A DNA stretch of 64,000 nt from Opeltia flavorubescens. Its lineage: Eukaryota > Ascomycota > Lecanoromycetes > Teloschistales > Teloschistaceae. The notes beneath the pieces are model-generated. The model searched no databases. It had not been told where the DNA came from and was given only the letters and a program-made list of their open reading frames with translations. The stretch's first letter is position 1. Each line of letters opens with the position of its first letter. The stretch spans positions 1 through 64,000 of the forward strand of contig KE546965.1 of the NCBI GenBank assembly GCA_000442125.1. Direction: 5' to 3'. Of this stretch, positions 1 to 14,929 are shown piece by piece. A program made the position numbers and the translations under genes.

Positions 1-101
1 TAACCCTAACCCTAACCCTAACCCTAACCCTAACCCTAACCCTAACCCTAACCCTAACCCTAACCCTAACCCTAACCCTAACCCTAACCCTAACCCTAAC
101 C
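1..101. repeat. Telomeric TAACCC array (chromosome left end)
   Basis: About 17 uninterrupted copies of TAACCC (the C-rich strand of the TTAGGG telomere repeat) run from the first base to about position 101, then stop in CCGACTGC. The orientation is that expected for the left end of a chromosome. There are no degenerate units at the inner edge, so the change to non-telomeric DNA is abrupt. Confidence 0.97.
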
Positions 102-215
102 GACTGCTCGATCGACCCAAGCATCGACGATCAACCTAGCTTCCCATAATCACTTCAGCGGTTAACCCCATTGCACCTTTGATTGTCAGATTTGGTATCG
201 ATTTAACCAACCCTA
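102..215. other. Telomere-adjacent collar free of RIP
   Basis: About 114 bp of mixed composition containing ordinary CA and TG dinucleotides sits between the telomere and the AT-rich block. I see no ORF or repeat in it. The next bases (about 216 onward) are almost pure A/T with CpA and TpG missing, so the RIP boundary is sharp here. Confidence 0.6.
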
Positions 216-792
216 TTTTAATTACTTTAATTATTTTAAAATTACTTTAAAGTTTTAAAATATTATTTTATTAAAATTAAATTTAAATTTTATTTAATCG
301 TTAAATTTAAATTATATATAAAATAATTCTTTTATAAATAATTTTCTTTTTAAAGATTATTTCTATTTAATTTTATTTAATTGATTATAACTTCGAAATC
401 TATATAATTTATAAATTATAATTCTAGAACTTTAAAATATTAATATTAATATTTAATATTTGATTTTTTATTAATACTCGAATTATTTTTTTTTAAAAAT
501 AACTAATTTTAATAATTATATTTTATTTTTTTCTTTTTATTTTTAAATTTTATTTTTATTATTAATTTTTTATTCGACTTAAATTTAATTAATTATTAAT
601 TTGTTTTTAAATTTAATAACTATTATATTAATAGTTTAATTATTTAAAAATATTTAAAATAAATTTATAAATTATAAAATCTAATAAAATAATTATTGGA
701 AATCGAATTTATTTATAAATAAATTTAGCGTTATATTATTACTAATATATTTTTAAATAATTTTATTACTATATTAATAGAATAAAAAAAAA

Positions 793-819
793 CCGAATTT
801 ATCTATAAATAAGTTCGGC
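793..819. repeat. Dispersed palindrome, copy at 793
   Basis: A 26-bp near-perfect palindrome, CCGAATTTAT-CTATA-AATAAGTTCGG, whose two halves differ only at sites a C-to-T or G-to-A change would explain. A weaker copy lies just before it at 704-728. It belongs to the family described under the 21275 and 2913 copies. Confidence 0.6.
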
Positions 820-2912
820 TTTTTAATATTATTAGTATATATTCAAATATTTTTATTATTATAATAATAGAATAATTATTTATAAATACAAATATTTTTA
901 TATTTAAATAACCCGAATTATTATATTTTTCGCTATTTTAAATAATTAAACTAAAGTTAAAATAATTTTATTTTATAATTTTAAATAATATAATTTTTAA
1001 ATTAATAATCTATTAATTTAATTAATAGAAATATATTAATAAATTTCAATAATAATATAGTTTTTAAATTGAATATCTATTAGTTTAACTAAAAGAAAAG
1101 TATTAGTAAGTTCTAAAAATTAATATTCGAAAAAAATTTTTTTATTTATATCGCCGATTATATTTATTTTAAATTATTATCGATTTATTTTTACCGTCTC
1201 GAAATTTTTAATCTAATTTATTTTTTTTTATATCCGAATTCGATTATAAATATATATATATTTTTATAAAGTCGTTTTTTATTAAATAGACCTAATTTAT
1301 TATATTTTATAAATTTAAAACTATCTTTTAAATAAAAATTAATATTTCGAATATTTTTCGTTTAAAACGAGATTTATAATAATTTTTAAAAAATAATATA
1401 TAAAAAAAAATATATTAAACTAGTATTTTAATTCTATTAATATTTTTAATAAATTTATTAAAATTATAAAATTTTAAATTAAATTATATAATTATTCCGT
1501 TTAATATTTTTATATTATCTAAATATCCGCTTTATTATAATTTTATACAACTAGTTATTTTTTAACGACTTTAATTTAAAAATATATTAATATTTTCGAT
1601 TTAATAGTTTATTTTTTACCGCTTTTATATATATAAAATATAATTATATATTCCAATAATAATAAATAGAAGTTTTATTATTTTTTTTTTATAAATTAAT
1701 TCCGAATATTATAAAAAAATCGGAATTATATTTATATTTAAACTAATATTTTTTTTAAAACTCGATTTTATTGAAATAAAAACTATCCGGCTTTTATTCG
1801 GTTATTATTATTCCGTTTTCGCGTATTTTTAATATAATAAACTGGATAAAAAAAATTAATTTTTTTTAAACGGCGATTTAATAATCTAATATATATTAAA
1901 ATATCTATTTTATTTTAATAGTTATATACTCGAAAAAAAATATAGCTAAAAATTTTTTTATTTAATTATAGGAAACTAATAAAATAAATTTAATAATTAA
2001 ATAGTTAGTAGTTATAAAAAAAAAAAAAAAAAAAAAAAAAATTAAAGGATAACTTCTACTTTTATATTTTTTTAGAATTTTTCGCGTTTTAATATTTAAT
2101 TTAAAAAAAAAAGCGAAACTCGAGCGAATAAATATACCGGCCGAATTAAACGATTTATTTTAAAATAAAAAAAATAATTTATTTTAAAATAAATAAAATA
2201 AATAAAAAATAACTATTTTAAATAAATAATTTAAAAAAGGCTAATAGAACCGGAATTCTATATAAATTTTATATAAAATTATAAAATCTAGATAATAGCT
2301 TTTTATTATAAAATCTAAATATATATTATTATATAAATAGCCAAAACCTTTAATAGTAAACTCGATAGCTACTAGAAAATATATAGCCTAATTTAAATTT
2401 AAAAAGTAAAATCGAAAATTATAAATATAAATTTTATAAATATTTATAAAACGGTAAAATATATAAAAATAAATATTTATAATAATTAGAGGTTAATATT
2501 AAAAACCTCTAGTTTATAATTAAAATTATAACTCGGTTAATAAATTAAAATAATTTTAAATAATTTTATAAATAAAATATTACTATATTAATCGGTCTAA
2601 TATTAATACGGTTTTAACTAGTATTTAATAATTAAAAAAATTTTAAACCGTTAAAAAAAAGCTATAATAAGGCTTTAAAATTTAAATATTTTAATATTCT
2701 CGCTAATAACTAAAAATTCGAATTTTAAACTAGCTGGATATTTTTTAATAATTTATCGACTATATAATCCTTTTAATTATATATTTAAATCGAATATAGA
2801 TTTTTAATATAAAATAAACAATATTTATATTTAAACGCTAAATTTTCTAATTAAACTATTTTTTAACGCTTTTATTCTAAAAGTTATTTATATTATAATC
2901 GCTGAAAATAAA

Positions 2913-2940
2913 ATCGAATTTATTTATAAATAAATTCGAT
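2913..2940. repeat. Perfect 28-bp palindrome, dispersed family
   Basis: A perfect 28-bp palindrome whose half-site is ATCGAATTTATTTA. It has the same core as the other copies at 704, 793, 7375, 14153, 21275, 21872, 22563 and 27381 and the cluster at 19441. The TTTATAAA centre replaces CCTATAGG of the GC-richer copies, as expected if both strands were deaminated. Confidence 0.65.
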
Positions 2941-4084
2941 TTAATAGCGTTTTAAATAAATTATATAAAATTTTATTAATTTAATAGTAGCGGTAGAATA
3001 AAAAAAATTCGAAAAAAAAAAATTTATCGAATTTTATTAATTATTTAAATAATAAAAAGTACTTTAAATAATTTAAATCCTTTTTATCTATATATTAGAA
3101 ATTATATTTAATAATATAATTTTTAAATTAAATATCTATTATTTTAGCTAAAAAAAATATATTAGTAAAAACTAAAAAAAATATTTAAAAACTTTTAATT
3201 TTTAATTATATAGCTATTTTTAAATAAATTAAATTATTATTAAATTTTAACTACTATTATAAACCTCTATATTAAATTAAATATTATTTTTCTTCGATTT
3301 ATTATATAATCCTATATACGCTTCTTTAAAATAGTTTTTCGATAAATAAATTTAATTTATTATATTCTAGAAATTCGATTCCGCTACTATTTAAAGAAAT
3401 TAATTAAATAAATATATACTATTTTAAAAAAAATTAATAATTAATTTTAAAAAATAAAATATAAAAAACGTATTCGATTATAATTCTAATTTTTTCGATA
3501 CTTCCGCCGAATTTATTAATATCGAAGAGTTTCAAACCGAATTATATAAATATTTTATCTAATATTTTTATATTATTTAAATATCGGCTTTTTTAATTTT
3601 AAATATATATAATTACCGGTAAATAAATATAATTTAAATATACGTTAGTATTATCGGCCCGACGTTAATTTTTAAAGTATTATATATATAAAAAATAACT
3701 CTATACCTCTAATAATATATTATAGAAATTCTATTATTTTTTTTCTATAAATTAATTCCGAGTACCGCGAAAGGATTTAAATTATATATTTATTTTAATT
3801 AGTTATCCCCTTTAAACGCGATTTTTTTAAAATAAAAACCGTTTAGCGCCTTTTTAAATATTATTTTCTCGTTTTCGAGTATTTTTAATATAAAATATTA
3901 AAAAATTAGAATTAATTTCTATTAATCGTCGGTTTAAAAGCCGCGTATTCTATAATAAAATTATAGTATATTAAAGTATCGATTTTATTTTAATAGATAT
4001 ATAGCTTGTAAATAGATCGAATAGAAAATTTAAATATAATAATTTGTTAAAAAAGGTTTAATAAAAAAAATATCGATCATTATA

Positions 4085-4119
<35 letters not shown>

Positions 4120-7100
4120 AAAAATAATTTTTAATTTTATATTTTACTAAAATTTACCGCGTTTTAATATTTGATTTAAAAAAAAAAATAAAACTCGAAT
4201 AAATAAATACGCCGGCTAAATTTAGCCTGGTACTTTAGAAGTAAAAAATATTAATAAAAAACGAATAGATTAAATAAATAAATAAAAAGATTTTAATATA
4301 GTCGGAGTTTTATATATAATATATATCTACCGCGAATTAAAGAGTTCGAATTATAATAAAATATTATATAACCGGGGCTATTAAAAAATCTTTTTTAACC
4401 TCGAAATATAAAATTTAATAAAGGTTTATATATATAATTAATAAAATAATAAATATATTAATATATATTTATATATTAAAATCTAGCGGTTTTTTTTCTA
4501 ATTTTATTACAACCTATTTTCTATAAAAAATAGATTTTCTAATAGTTACCGTACGCTTATTAATATCGTTTATAAAAGAAGCTTATAATATTAAACGTAT
4601 AATTAATTAATCGATTTATATATTTATATTAAAATTATATAAAAATAATATATTTTATTATAAACGTTATATAGTATATTAATATATTAGTATCTATAAA
4701 TACGCTAGATAAAAAGAAATTCCGATTATTTTTAATTTATATTACTTTTTTTATTATAAAAAAAAGGATTAAATAAATTATAGATAAAAATAAATTAATA
4801 ATCTAATAAATACAATTTAAATAAACGCTCGAGGTTTTAAAAAAAAAAATATAATAATTTCGTCCTTTAATACAATTAGAAAAGTTCCATTTAATAAATT
4901 TTATAAAATTATAATTTTTACCTATTCAATCCCTAATAATTTAGATAATAAAAAATTTTAAAGATAATATATAAAATAAAAAATTATACGAGCTTATAAT
5001 AGCGTATCTAGTATAAATATTAGCGCGGTAACGGTTTTAGCGCTTAAAATCTTTTATTTAAAACCGTCGGTCTATATTTAAAATATAAATATTTCGATAA
5101 TATAGAATTTAGTTTAATTTCGAAATTTAATTAATATTTTTTAATAAAATACTAACTATCCGATTAATTTAACTACCGATTTTTTCTAACCGTTTAATTT
5201 TAATAATAGCTGGTTAATAATTATTAATAGAAATTTATAAATTTTTTCTAATTTTATAATATAAAAATCTTTTACTCGAATAATTAAATTCGAATTTAAT
5301 TTTTAGTTTTTTTCTAACTATAAATTTATTATTATACGGGTTCGATTTAGACCTTTAAAATTTAATCTTTTTTTTTAGTATTTAGCTATTTTTAGGTTTA
5401 ATAGATTATATAATATTAATTAAAAGGGTTTACTATTAATAATAATAGATTTAAATTTCTATTCTTTATTTTTATATTAAATATAGATCTTTAATACGCG
5501 GTAATTTATTTTTAAATCTAATTATTAATTTTTTTAGTTAAATCGCTTTTAAAACTACTACCGTAAAGTTATTTATATTATACTCGTATATTTTAAAAAC
5601 TTTTTAAAATTATACTAATATTTTAAAAAATAATAATATAAACCTCTAACTTTTATTTTATTATAAACGCCTATTTTTTTTATTTTCGAAAAAACAATAT
5701 TTAAAGTATTAAAAATTAATAAAAAAAAATAATAATTCGAATTCGAATCTATTGCTATTAAAAAAACTAATTATATAATAATCGAAACGTTAATTATAAA
5801 ATATTCTATTATTATTATTTAAATTAAAAACGACTAAGTTTTTTTTAAATTATATTCTCTTTTCGAATTATAAAATCGATCTAGAAGCTAGCGGATTTTT
5901 ATAAATACTGGCGGATAATATAATCCGAAAATAGCTTTATTAAAGNGCCCGGATAATTTTAAAATATAAAACCGATATAGATATTATTAATTCAATCTAC
6001 TAATTATTAATTCTTTTATTATTATTATTATCGGCTATAATTATATCCTCCCCGTTATAATTAAAACTATTATTTTTAATATTTATTNGACTATTATTAA
6101 AATTAGAAATTATAAAATATATACTATATCGATATAATTTAGCTTTTAAAAGTAGTAAAAATAATATTAAACAGTTATTAAATAGAATTATTAAAAGATA
6201 AATTAAATCTCGAACTATTCTAAATTAACTATTTAAAGGTACTATAAAAGAGAATAAAAAAAATAACGGCAACCAGGTGTTTTAGCGCTATTATATAGAA
6301 TTTAAAATAATATATAACGGGTTAAAAAATTTTATTAATAAAATAATTTTATAATTTATTTAATCTTTTATAAATAAATAATAAAGCTATTAATAGTATA
6401 ATATAATATTATATTATATTTTAAATTATTATATTAATATCGATATTATAACTAGATAGCTTTATATTTTTATAAATTTATACGGAAAACTTAATTCTAA
6501 AACAAATTTTAAACCTAATATTTTTATATAAAGAATCGATTTTATAAAAAAAAATATTATAATATTATATAGCGTATACTAATATATCGTACCTTTATTA
6601 ATTTTAATAGATATTTAGATTTTTTACGTCCTTTAATAGAAGAAGTTTTTTAAAAAAGCAACCGCCGGTATATTTTTACCGGTTTTCGCCTCGATATATT
6701 TTTTAACGAAAAATTTATTAATAATTATAATTAGGTTGAATTTCTAATACTTTTCTAAAGGCTGCTTTATTATTTTAGAAACTATTCGAACTTCGATATT
6801 TTTTAAAATAATTATATTTATTTAATTATAATATTTATAATATTTGTTTTAAATAAATAAATCGATTTAAAAAAACTTCCTTTTTTTAATTATATATATT
6901 TTAACCTCGAAAGAATATTTATAATATATTATCGCCTATTTAAATTATAACCCGTTAACTTCTCGATACAAATTCGAATATAATATTCTATAGAATCTAT
7001 AATATTAGCCTAACCCTAAATATTTTATTATAGAAATTAAATTTAAGGGATTTTATATTTTAAACAACGAACTAATTTAAAGTCGAAAAATAAATAATTA

Positions 7101-7374
7101 AAAAATTATTATTTTAGCGTCTAACTATTTTAATAGATATATTTAAAAGAAAAAAATAATTTTAAATAAAATTAAAAGTAATCGAATTATCGATAAATTA
7201 AAAAAAAAGTTTAGAAAATTAAAATACTAAAATATAATAAATCTAATAAAATAGAAAATAAAATAATATAAGTTTTATAATTTATAATAATACTATAACT
7301 ATATTCTAATAGAATAAAAAAACTTTAACTTATATACTTTCCCTATTAAATCGGGTATTATAGGTATATTTACG

Positions 7375-7403
7375 CCGAATTCGCCTATAAATAAATTCCG
7401 CGC
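7375..7403. repeat. Dispersed palindrome, copy at 7375
   Basis: CCGAATTCGCC-TATA-AATAAATTCCGCG: the left arm keeps the GC-rich CGCC form while the right arm is A/T-converted, so this copy links the two variants of the family. Confidence 0.5.
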
Positions 7404-10400
7404 CGTTATAACCTTAAAATATAATATTTATAAAATATTTAATAAAAATAAAAACCGGAAACTTTAATTATATCGATATATAAAATTGTAACTTTAATTA
7501 TTATTAAATAAAGAAATAAAACTTTTTTATATAGAATTTAAAATAATAGTTCCCGCGTATTTTTTATTAGATTTCGCGCGGTAAATTTAATAAAAGTTAT
7601 TAAAATAGTTATTTTTTATTTTTTTTCCGTAAATTTTTAAATATTTTTTATTTTTTTTTAAAATTATTTTTTATAATTTAACTTTATTTTATTTAATAAA
7701 GAGATTTAGTATAATATTATTATAATTTTTCTAAATTATATTTAAACTTCGAATAGAATATTAAAATTTATCTAATTAGAATTTATTAGTTTACTATCTA
7801 ATATAATATTTTTAAAAAGCTGATTATTTTTATTTATATAATATTAAATCTAGTTAATATTTAATCGTTTCTTTTACTTTATTATTTTACTTATCTAAAT
7901 ATTATTAATAAGTAACTAGAGTAGACGTAATAAATAAATATTAATTAACCCGAAAAAAACTCGATTTTATTAAATAATAATATAATAGCGAGGCAGTTTT
8001 TTAATAATAACAAATAATTATAAAATAGATATTAGAAAATTAAAGAATTAAAGAAAAATCGAAATCGATAAAAATAATAAAAATATAATAATCGCGATTA
8101 AAAGCGGAATACTAATAAAATAATTAGAATATAATTTCGATTATTATATATTTATAATATTTGTAAATCGGGATAAATACCCGATATTCTTTTCGAATTC
8201 TTTTACTTAATTTTAATTGACTTAATTAATCGCTATTAACTACTCAAAAATTATATCTACTTTATATATCGTTTACTACTAGCTACCGAGTTAGATACTT
8301 TAATTTCGAAAATTAAATTTATAGTAGATTTTAGTAAAATTTAATTAAAATTTATATTATAAAATAATTTAAAATTATTATTTTTCCGAATATTTAATTT
8401 AATATATATAATATCGAAAAAAAAAAACTTTTTAAATTTACCCGGTTCGCGGTATAGTAAATTAGAGTATAGAAAAAAAATTCGTATATTTTAATAATAA
8501 TATAGTCGTTATCGATTTTTATAATTTTTAAAATTTTTATTTTTTTAATACTTCTATAAAAAGAAATAAAATTGTTTTTCGAAATTCAATTCTTTAACGG
8601 CCGATAGCTACAGGTAAAAATATAAAAAATAAAAAGGTCGATTTTATAACTATTTTATTGTTATAAAATATAATAAAAGGATAAAAATTAATATAATAAA
8701 TAAAAAAGCGATAAATTTATATTAAATATATAAACTCGATATAATTTAATATTATATTTTTTTATAAATATAGCTTTAATAGTATAAAAGAATTATAGGC
8801 GAAGAATTATAATATAGAGGATTAACCCTTTTTATAATACCGGGAAATTGTATCTATTTTTTTATAAAAATTATAATATAATATTAAATCGTCTAGAAGT
8901 TTAAATGTTCGATTATTATCGAAATATTTATAATTTAAAAAACGATATATATATATTTAAAAAGCAATCTATTATTTATTTAAATTTTTTTAAATTTATA
9001 TTCCTATATTAGGTAAATTTTTTATTATATTTATTAATTCGAAAAACTTTAAATACCCGTTTATATCTAATTTTTTTACAATCGAACGGGATTAAATTTT
9101 ATTTTTTTTCTATTATAGTAGTAATACTGCCGTATAATTAATAACTTCTATTTTAATTAAAAATAGTAAATATATTAATTAACCCAAAAATAAACGGTCG
9201 GATAAAAATTTCTAAAATATTTTTATATTCGAATAAAAGACTTTTTTACCCTAATAAAAAACTACAATTATATAATAGAGAACCGAGAAATAATAGATAC
9301 GTTTATCGAATAATATAATATATCTATACTAAAGTATAAAGGAAGAAGTAGTCCTTTAATAGATAGAAACTCTAAATCGGGTATTTAAAAGGAAAAAAAT
9401 ATTTAAACCGGATATAAAAAGATTAGGTTATAAAAATATAAATTTATAAACTAGATTTTAAAAGAATAAATTAAATATTTATAGAAAACGAAAATTAAAA
9501 AAAATAAAATAAAAAAAAAAGTACCGGTATTAAATCGGTATATTAGTTATTATTTAAAATTTCGGATTTATATACTATTAAAAAGAATATTTTAAAACCA
9601 GGTCGATAAGTTTTTTTACTATATTAATTATTATAAGCGAATTATTATCGGGTAATCGATTGAATTTAACTATAAACAAATTCTATAAATAGAAAAAAAA
9701 TATCGATAAATAAATTAGATATAGTAGTAGAAGGTATTTATTAAAAATAAAAAGCTTCGAATTAAATAAAATAAAAAGTTAAATATAAATTCGATAAATA
9801 TTAACCTAGTAAAATTTTTAAATAAAAATTTCGGTTCGATTTAAATATATATAAAAATCGGTAATATAATTTTATAACCTTTTATTTATTTTATTTTATT
9901 ATTTATAATATAAATAGAAATTATAAACGTTATTTTTATTAAATTTTTTCGTTAAAATCTATAAAGTCAATTATTAAACGGCTTATCTAATTATAATTAT
10001 ATAGATTTAATACTATAAATTAAAAGAATTTAAAAAGCTAGTTCCTAGATTTTAATTATAGAACTAGATAAACGAGCTAGCTAAAATAAATTAATACTAT
10101 AAACGATAATATATTTTTTTCAGCTTTAAAATTATTTTAAAATTTTTAGTAAATATTCAATTAATTATAATTACTACTTCTAGCTAGTAATTAGCCGACT
10201 CTCTATTAGGATTTACCGTATATTTAGCCTTCGGCGGGTTATTATCGAATTTTCAGGAAAAAAAGACTTTTAGGGTATTATCGAAACCGAAATTTAATTT
10301 TATAGATTATAAATAAGTTCTACTATTTTAATATAGGGACCTAAATGGTTTTAAAATCGAAAAATAATATTTAACCGACGTTATCTAAATTGTACCGAAC

Positions 10401-13400
10401 TTACTTATAGTTAAATATAAGTCTTACTTATTTATAGATTAATTCGATATTTCGTCGAGTTAAATATATATATTCTATAGAGCTATTTCGAGCTAAATTA
10501 GTATAATTATTTAGTTTAAATAATAAAATAAAGGTTATACTCGTTTTAAATATATAATACAACTTATTTATATTTAATTATTGTTTAAAAACGTTTCGCA
10601 ATCGGTTTTAATAGCGTTCTATTATTAAAAGTTCTAATAGTCGATTTCTATTACTATAAGTATTAGCTATAAAACTTACTGACTCTATATAAAAAATAAA
10701 AATAGGTTGAATTTAACCGCAGGCGAGTATTATTAAAAGAATCCGGTATTTTAATATATTCGAGGACTAAATAACTATATCGGAAGATAGGGCGGGTGGA
10801 TAATATAGAAATATAAAAATAGTTATAACTTATTTAAATAATAAATTTAAATAAATATTCTTTATTCTAATCGGTTAAAGGTAATTATTAAATATAAAAA
10901 TACGGTATACCCGCTCGATCTCGATTTTAATAATATTTAAAATCGTTATATAGATTTTTAAATCTTTTTAGATTAATTCGATAGCTTTATTAATTATAAT
11001 ATCGATATTTAAATTTATTTAGATTTATTATAGAAGCGTATATTAAAATTTACTTTAAATACTCGAAGATTTTAATAGAAAAGATAGTATAGTAGAATTT
11101 TTAAGTATCGATTTATTAAATTTTAGATATTCTAGAACGATTAATTTTAAAGGCGGGTATATTATTATAATCCGAAAACGATTATTAAATTTAAAAAATA
11201 GCTCGATAAAATACTAAAAAAAAAGGATTTAGATATTTAAATAAAGGTAAAAAATTTATAAATCTATTAGAACAATAATAAATTACAAAAATAAAGGATT
11301 TTATCGGATAAAAATACATATAATAGCGTTTCTCTAAAAGCGAAACGGAGCCGAAGCTATTAAACTGGCTTTTAAATACCTTTAATATATATAAATTAAC
11401 GAAATTTTATTAAAAAATTAGTATTTTTTTATAATAAAATAGATAAATCTTTAATTAAAAGTACCGCGTATAATAATAATCTATCTAACCCTATTTAAAT
11501 AAAAGTATTTTTATAGTAATTAGATTTTTAATTTTAAAATATTAAACTTTAAAATACTTTAATTTAAAGGATTTATATATACTATAAATCGCTTATTATT
11601 TATTAACTAAAAAGTAATACTTTAACCGAATAGTTATAAACTTTATATATTAATTCTATAAAAAGATTTGGATTTTTTTAAAAAAAAAAGGATCGATTAT
11701 CGATTTTCCGAGGTTTTATTTTACTTTAATAAAGATTATTAAATATATAAAAACGCTAATATTAATAATTTTATAAAAGTCTCGTATAATTTAAACTATA
11801 AGCGTATTATAAATTATAAAATTTATACTAACCGAATTTCTTTCTAGTAACTCTAATATAAATTACTACCGAGGAAATTACTTTTAAATCCGGGGTAATT
11901 TCTTTATAATAATATATAAAAATAGCGTATCGAGTTATAAAAAGTAAATTTAACGGTAGTTTTTTTATTAAAATCTAATATTAACTAAATACCTACTAAT
12001 TAGTACAAGGCGGACCGGCTGGAGTATTTTATATTCTTATATTATCGAATATAATATTATTAATCTTATAATCGTTTAAAGACGAAAAATATACTTTTTA
12101 GAAAAAAAAAATTACTAGTAAATAACTAATCTAAACTATTTTAATTTATAATAACAATAAATTAAAAATATAAATTTTAATATTAAGTTTAACCTGTATA
12201 TAAATAAACGAAGATTCTATTTTTTCGTAATACTATATTTATAAAAGTTAAAATAGGCCGAATTTAATTATAGGTAAATTAGAACCTAAATTAACTTGAT
12301 TTTATCTAATTTAATAGATATAAAAAGAGCTACGGAAGTTAAATACTTTAGTAAAAAAAATAGGTAAAGAAAAATAAAAAAATAAATACTAAATTTATTA
12401 AAAAAAAAGAATCGATTATATTCGAATTTATATATATTTATAGTAAGTTTTATAAAAGCGAAATAAAAATATATAATAGCGTGGTTACTAAGATTTATAT
12501 AAAGTAAAGGATTTAAATAATTTAAAAAAAAAAATATTATTATAAGTATAAAAGTAAATAATTAAATCTATTTTTAATAAAATCCTAATATAGTTATATT
12601 AGGTTCTAGATTATAGTTATAAATAATATATTTAATCTTTTTATCGAACGGGAATATTTCTTTTTTAGATCTAGATAATTATATTTTAATTTTTTATAGA
12701 ATTATTTAATAGATTTTTAAATACTTTAATTTTTTAAATTAGATTCCTTTAAAAGGAATAACGATAGTTTAATAGTATTATTATTAACTAAAAAAACTAT
12801 TTAATAATTTTAACGTGGTTTAATTATTTATATTAGTAGTAATAAATAAAAAGATAAAAATAATATCTTCTCTATTAAATATTTCGATCGGTAGCCCTTT
12901 TTTTCTAGTTAGAAATAGACCGCTTTAAGCCCTTATAATATTTATAATCTAAAATTAGTATCTATTATTAGTCGAAGCGGAGGAATTATTTAAAAACTCG
13001 ACGATAAATATAATAAATCGAAACTAAAGAACTATAAAGGTTATAATACGAAATTAAATCGTTTAAAAATTCAGCCGTTTAATAGAATTAACTATTTAAT
13101 AAAAAAAAAAATAAAAGTTTAATATAATTATAAAATATTATAATAATTTTTATCTAATACTTTTTTACCGGGTATTTTCGGCGTTATTTATTACTAATTT
13201 TTAGTTAAACGTTTTTTAGCTCGCTTTTATTAAATTATATACTATTATTAATAATTTTGGTTATATATTATATCTTCTATTCTTTTTATATTTAGTATTA
13301 AAGGAGGGTTATTTTATTTAAAATTTTTAGAAAACTTTAAATTTACTAATTTTACCGTTTTTATAAATCGAATTTAGTTAAATATTCCGTAATATTTTAT

Positions 13401-14152
13401 ATCGTACTCCGGCGCTAAGATAAAATTTTTTATTAGAAAAAATAACTAGATATAAATAGTCTGAAAGCTCGGTAACTTTAGCCGTGGTTTTTTTATAGAT
13501 TCTAGATAATATAAATCCAGCGTTATTATAATTAGTACTTTTAGTATTTAAATAATTCTACCGGAAAGTTAGCGTTTATATTATTTTTATTCGGTATAAA
13601 ATCTAATAATACTTATTATAACCCTATAATCGTAATTAGCGTAAAGAATAAAGATTGAAAAATAGCCGAATTCGATTATAAACGAGTATAAATAGTCGCG
13701 TACTATATACTAATATAGGTTTTAATATAATCTAAAGCTGAATTTAAAGTTCTAGATTATATATAAAAACTACTATTAAAAGTAGCGAGCCGAAGAAGCT
13801 ATAATTATAATTATAGATTATTTAATTTCGAACCTTTTAACTATAATTATAAAATTATATTTCGATATATATATAAAATTAGGATATTTTTTATAATTAG
13901 AGTAGATTACTCCGGCTAATAATAGGACTATTTTTTAAAAAGTCGAGTATTATATAATAGGACTCCGATTAAATTCTATAATACTTTTATAGCCTTTAAA
14001 TTTAAACTAGTAATTATAAAACCGAATTTTATAAAAGCTAATATCGATAAAATTTTATAATATATCTATAGCCTTTAATTAAAGAAAATAACTTTAAAAA
14101 TTAGTCGAAACTTAAAAAGATAATATTTTCGAAAATTAGATATAAATATTAA

Positions 14153-14177
14153 ACCGAACTTATTTATAAATAAATTT
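14153..14177. repeat. Dispersed palindrome, copy at 14153
   Basis: Reads CCGAACTTATTTATAAATAA and then AATTT. It is fully A/T-converted in the centre but keeps the CCGAAC left edge of the family. Confidence 0.5.
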
Positions 14178-14329
14178 AAAAGCGGCTGTAACTTATTAAT
14201 TTTAAAAAAAATAATCGTAAATTTAAATTAATATATAAAATTAATATTTAAAGTACCCCGATATAATATTTTTATTATATTTATCTATAGATTTTTATAT
14301 ATAAAAATACGCAACCTTATTTATAAATA

Positions 14330-14495
14330 ATATCCGTATAGTATACTAGTGGATATAAAGAATTTATAAGGGATAGCCGCTTAATATACTAGTAAATATA
14401 ATAAAATTATAAAGGATATCTATATAATAAACGGGCGGATATAAAAATACCGCGGAAAATATCCGTATAGTAAACTAATAGGTATATAGGGACTA
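14330..14495. repeat. 43-bp tandem repeat, about 3.8 copies
   Basis: Four consecutive units of 43 bp start at 14330, 14373, 14416 and 14459. Each begins ATAtCCGTATA or a close variant, has ACTAGTGGATATA or similar in the middle, and ends in an AAGGG-like run. Units differ by about a quarter of positions. No coding frame is evident. Confidence 0.7.
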
Positions 14496-14929
14496 TTTTA
14501 ATAGTATCGCTAGTATTAACGACTAAACCTAAAAATTAGTCGAGAAAAAAAATAATTTTTTATAATTTTTACCACGTACTATCCAAGATAGTAGCTAAAA
14601 AAAAAAGTAATTTTATTCGAGGGAGTATATAAATTCTAGAAGTTTTATTAAATCGCTTTTAGTATTAGTTTATACTATTTTTTAAAAGGTCCCGATAATA
14701 AAAAAACCCTTATAATTTAGATTTTTTTTAATTTTTTATCGTTTAAATTTTTTATCTATAATTTTTAAGTAGTTTATTAGCTAACGAAAAGTTTTTTATT
14801 AGTATTAGATAGTAATTATATTAAATTATCGATATAATTAAACGAGTAACCCTTTATTAATAATCTTTAATTTTTCGGAGCTAATTACTCCTAATAAGTA
14901 AGAATCGAATATAATAGCGCTCGTATTAC

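Larger units (their letters stand above)
790..4240. repeat. Tandem pair of diverged subtelomeric repeats with poly-A tracts
   Basis: Two copies of a sequence of roughly 1.1 kb lie about 2.06 kb apart in direct orientation: about 1050-2170 and about 3110-4240. Both share the same order of landmarks: a segment TTTTTAAATT-(g/a)-AATATCTATTA, a stretch around CTATAAATTAATTCCGA, a stretch GAGTATTTTTAATATA, a pure A tract (26 A at 2016-2041; 30 A at 4087-4116), then CGCGTTTTAATATTT and an A-rich run. A palindrome lies upstream of each. The first copy also has a local 66-bp duplication at about 989-1120. The copies differ at many sites, so the duplication is old or was strongly altered by RIP. Confidence 0.65.

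Noticed and set aside
5900-5960. Plus-strand LADNIIRKIALLK near 5.9 kb as another Walker A
   Set aside because: A short match in AT-rich DNA with no further SNF2 motif found downstream.
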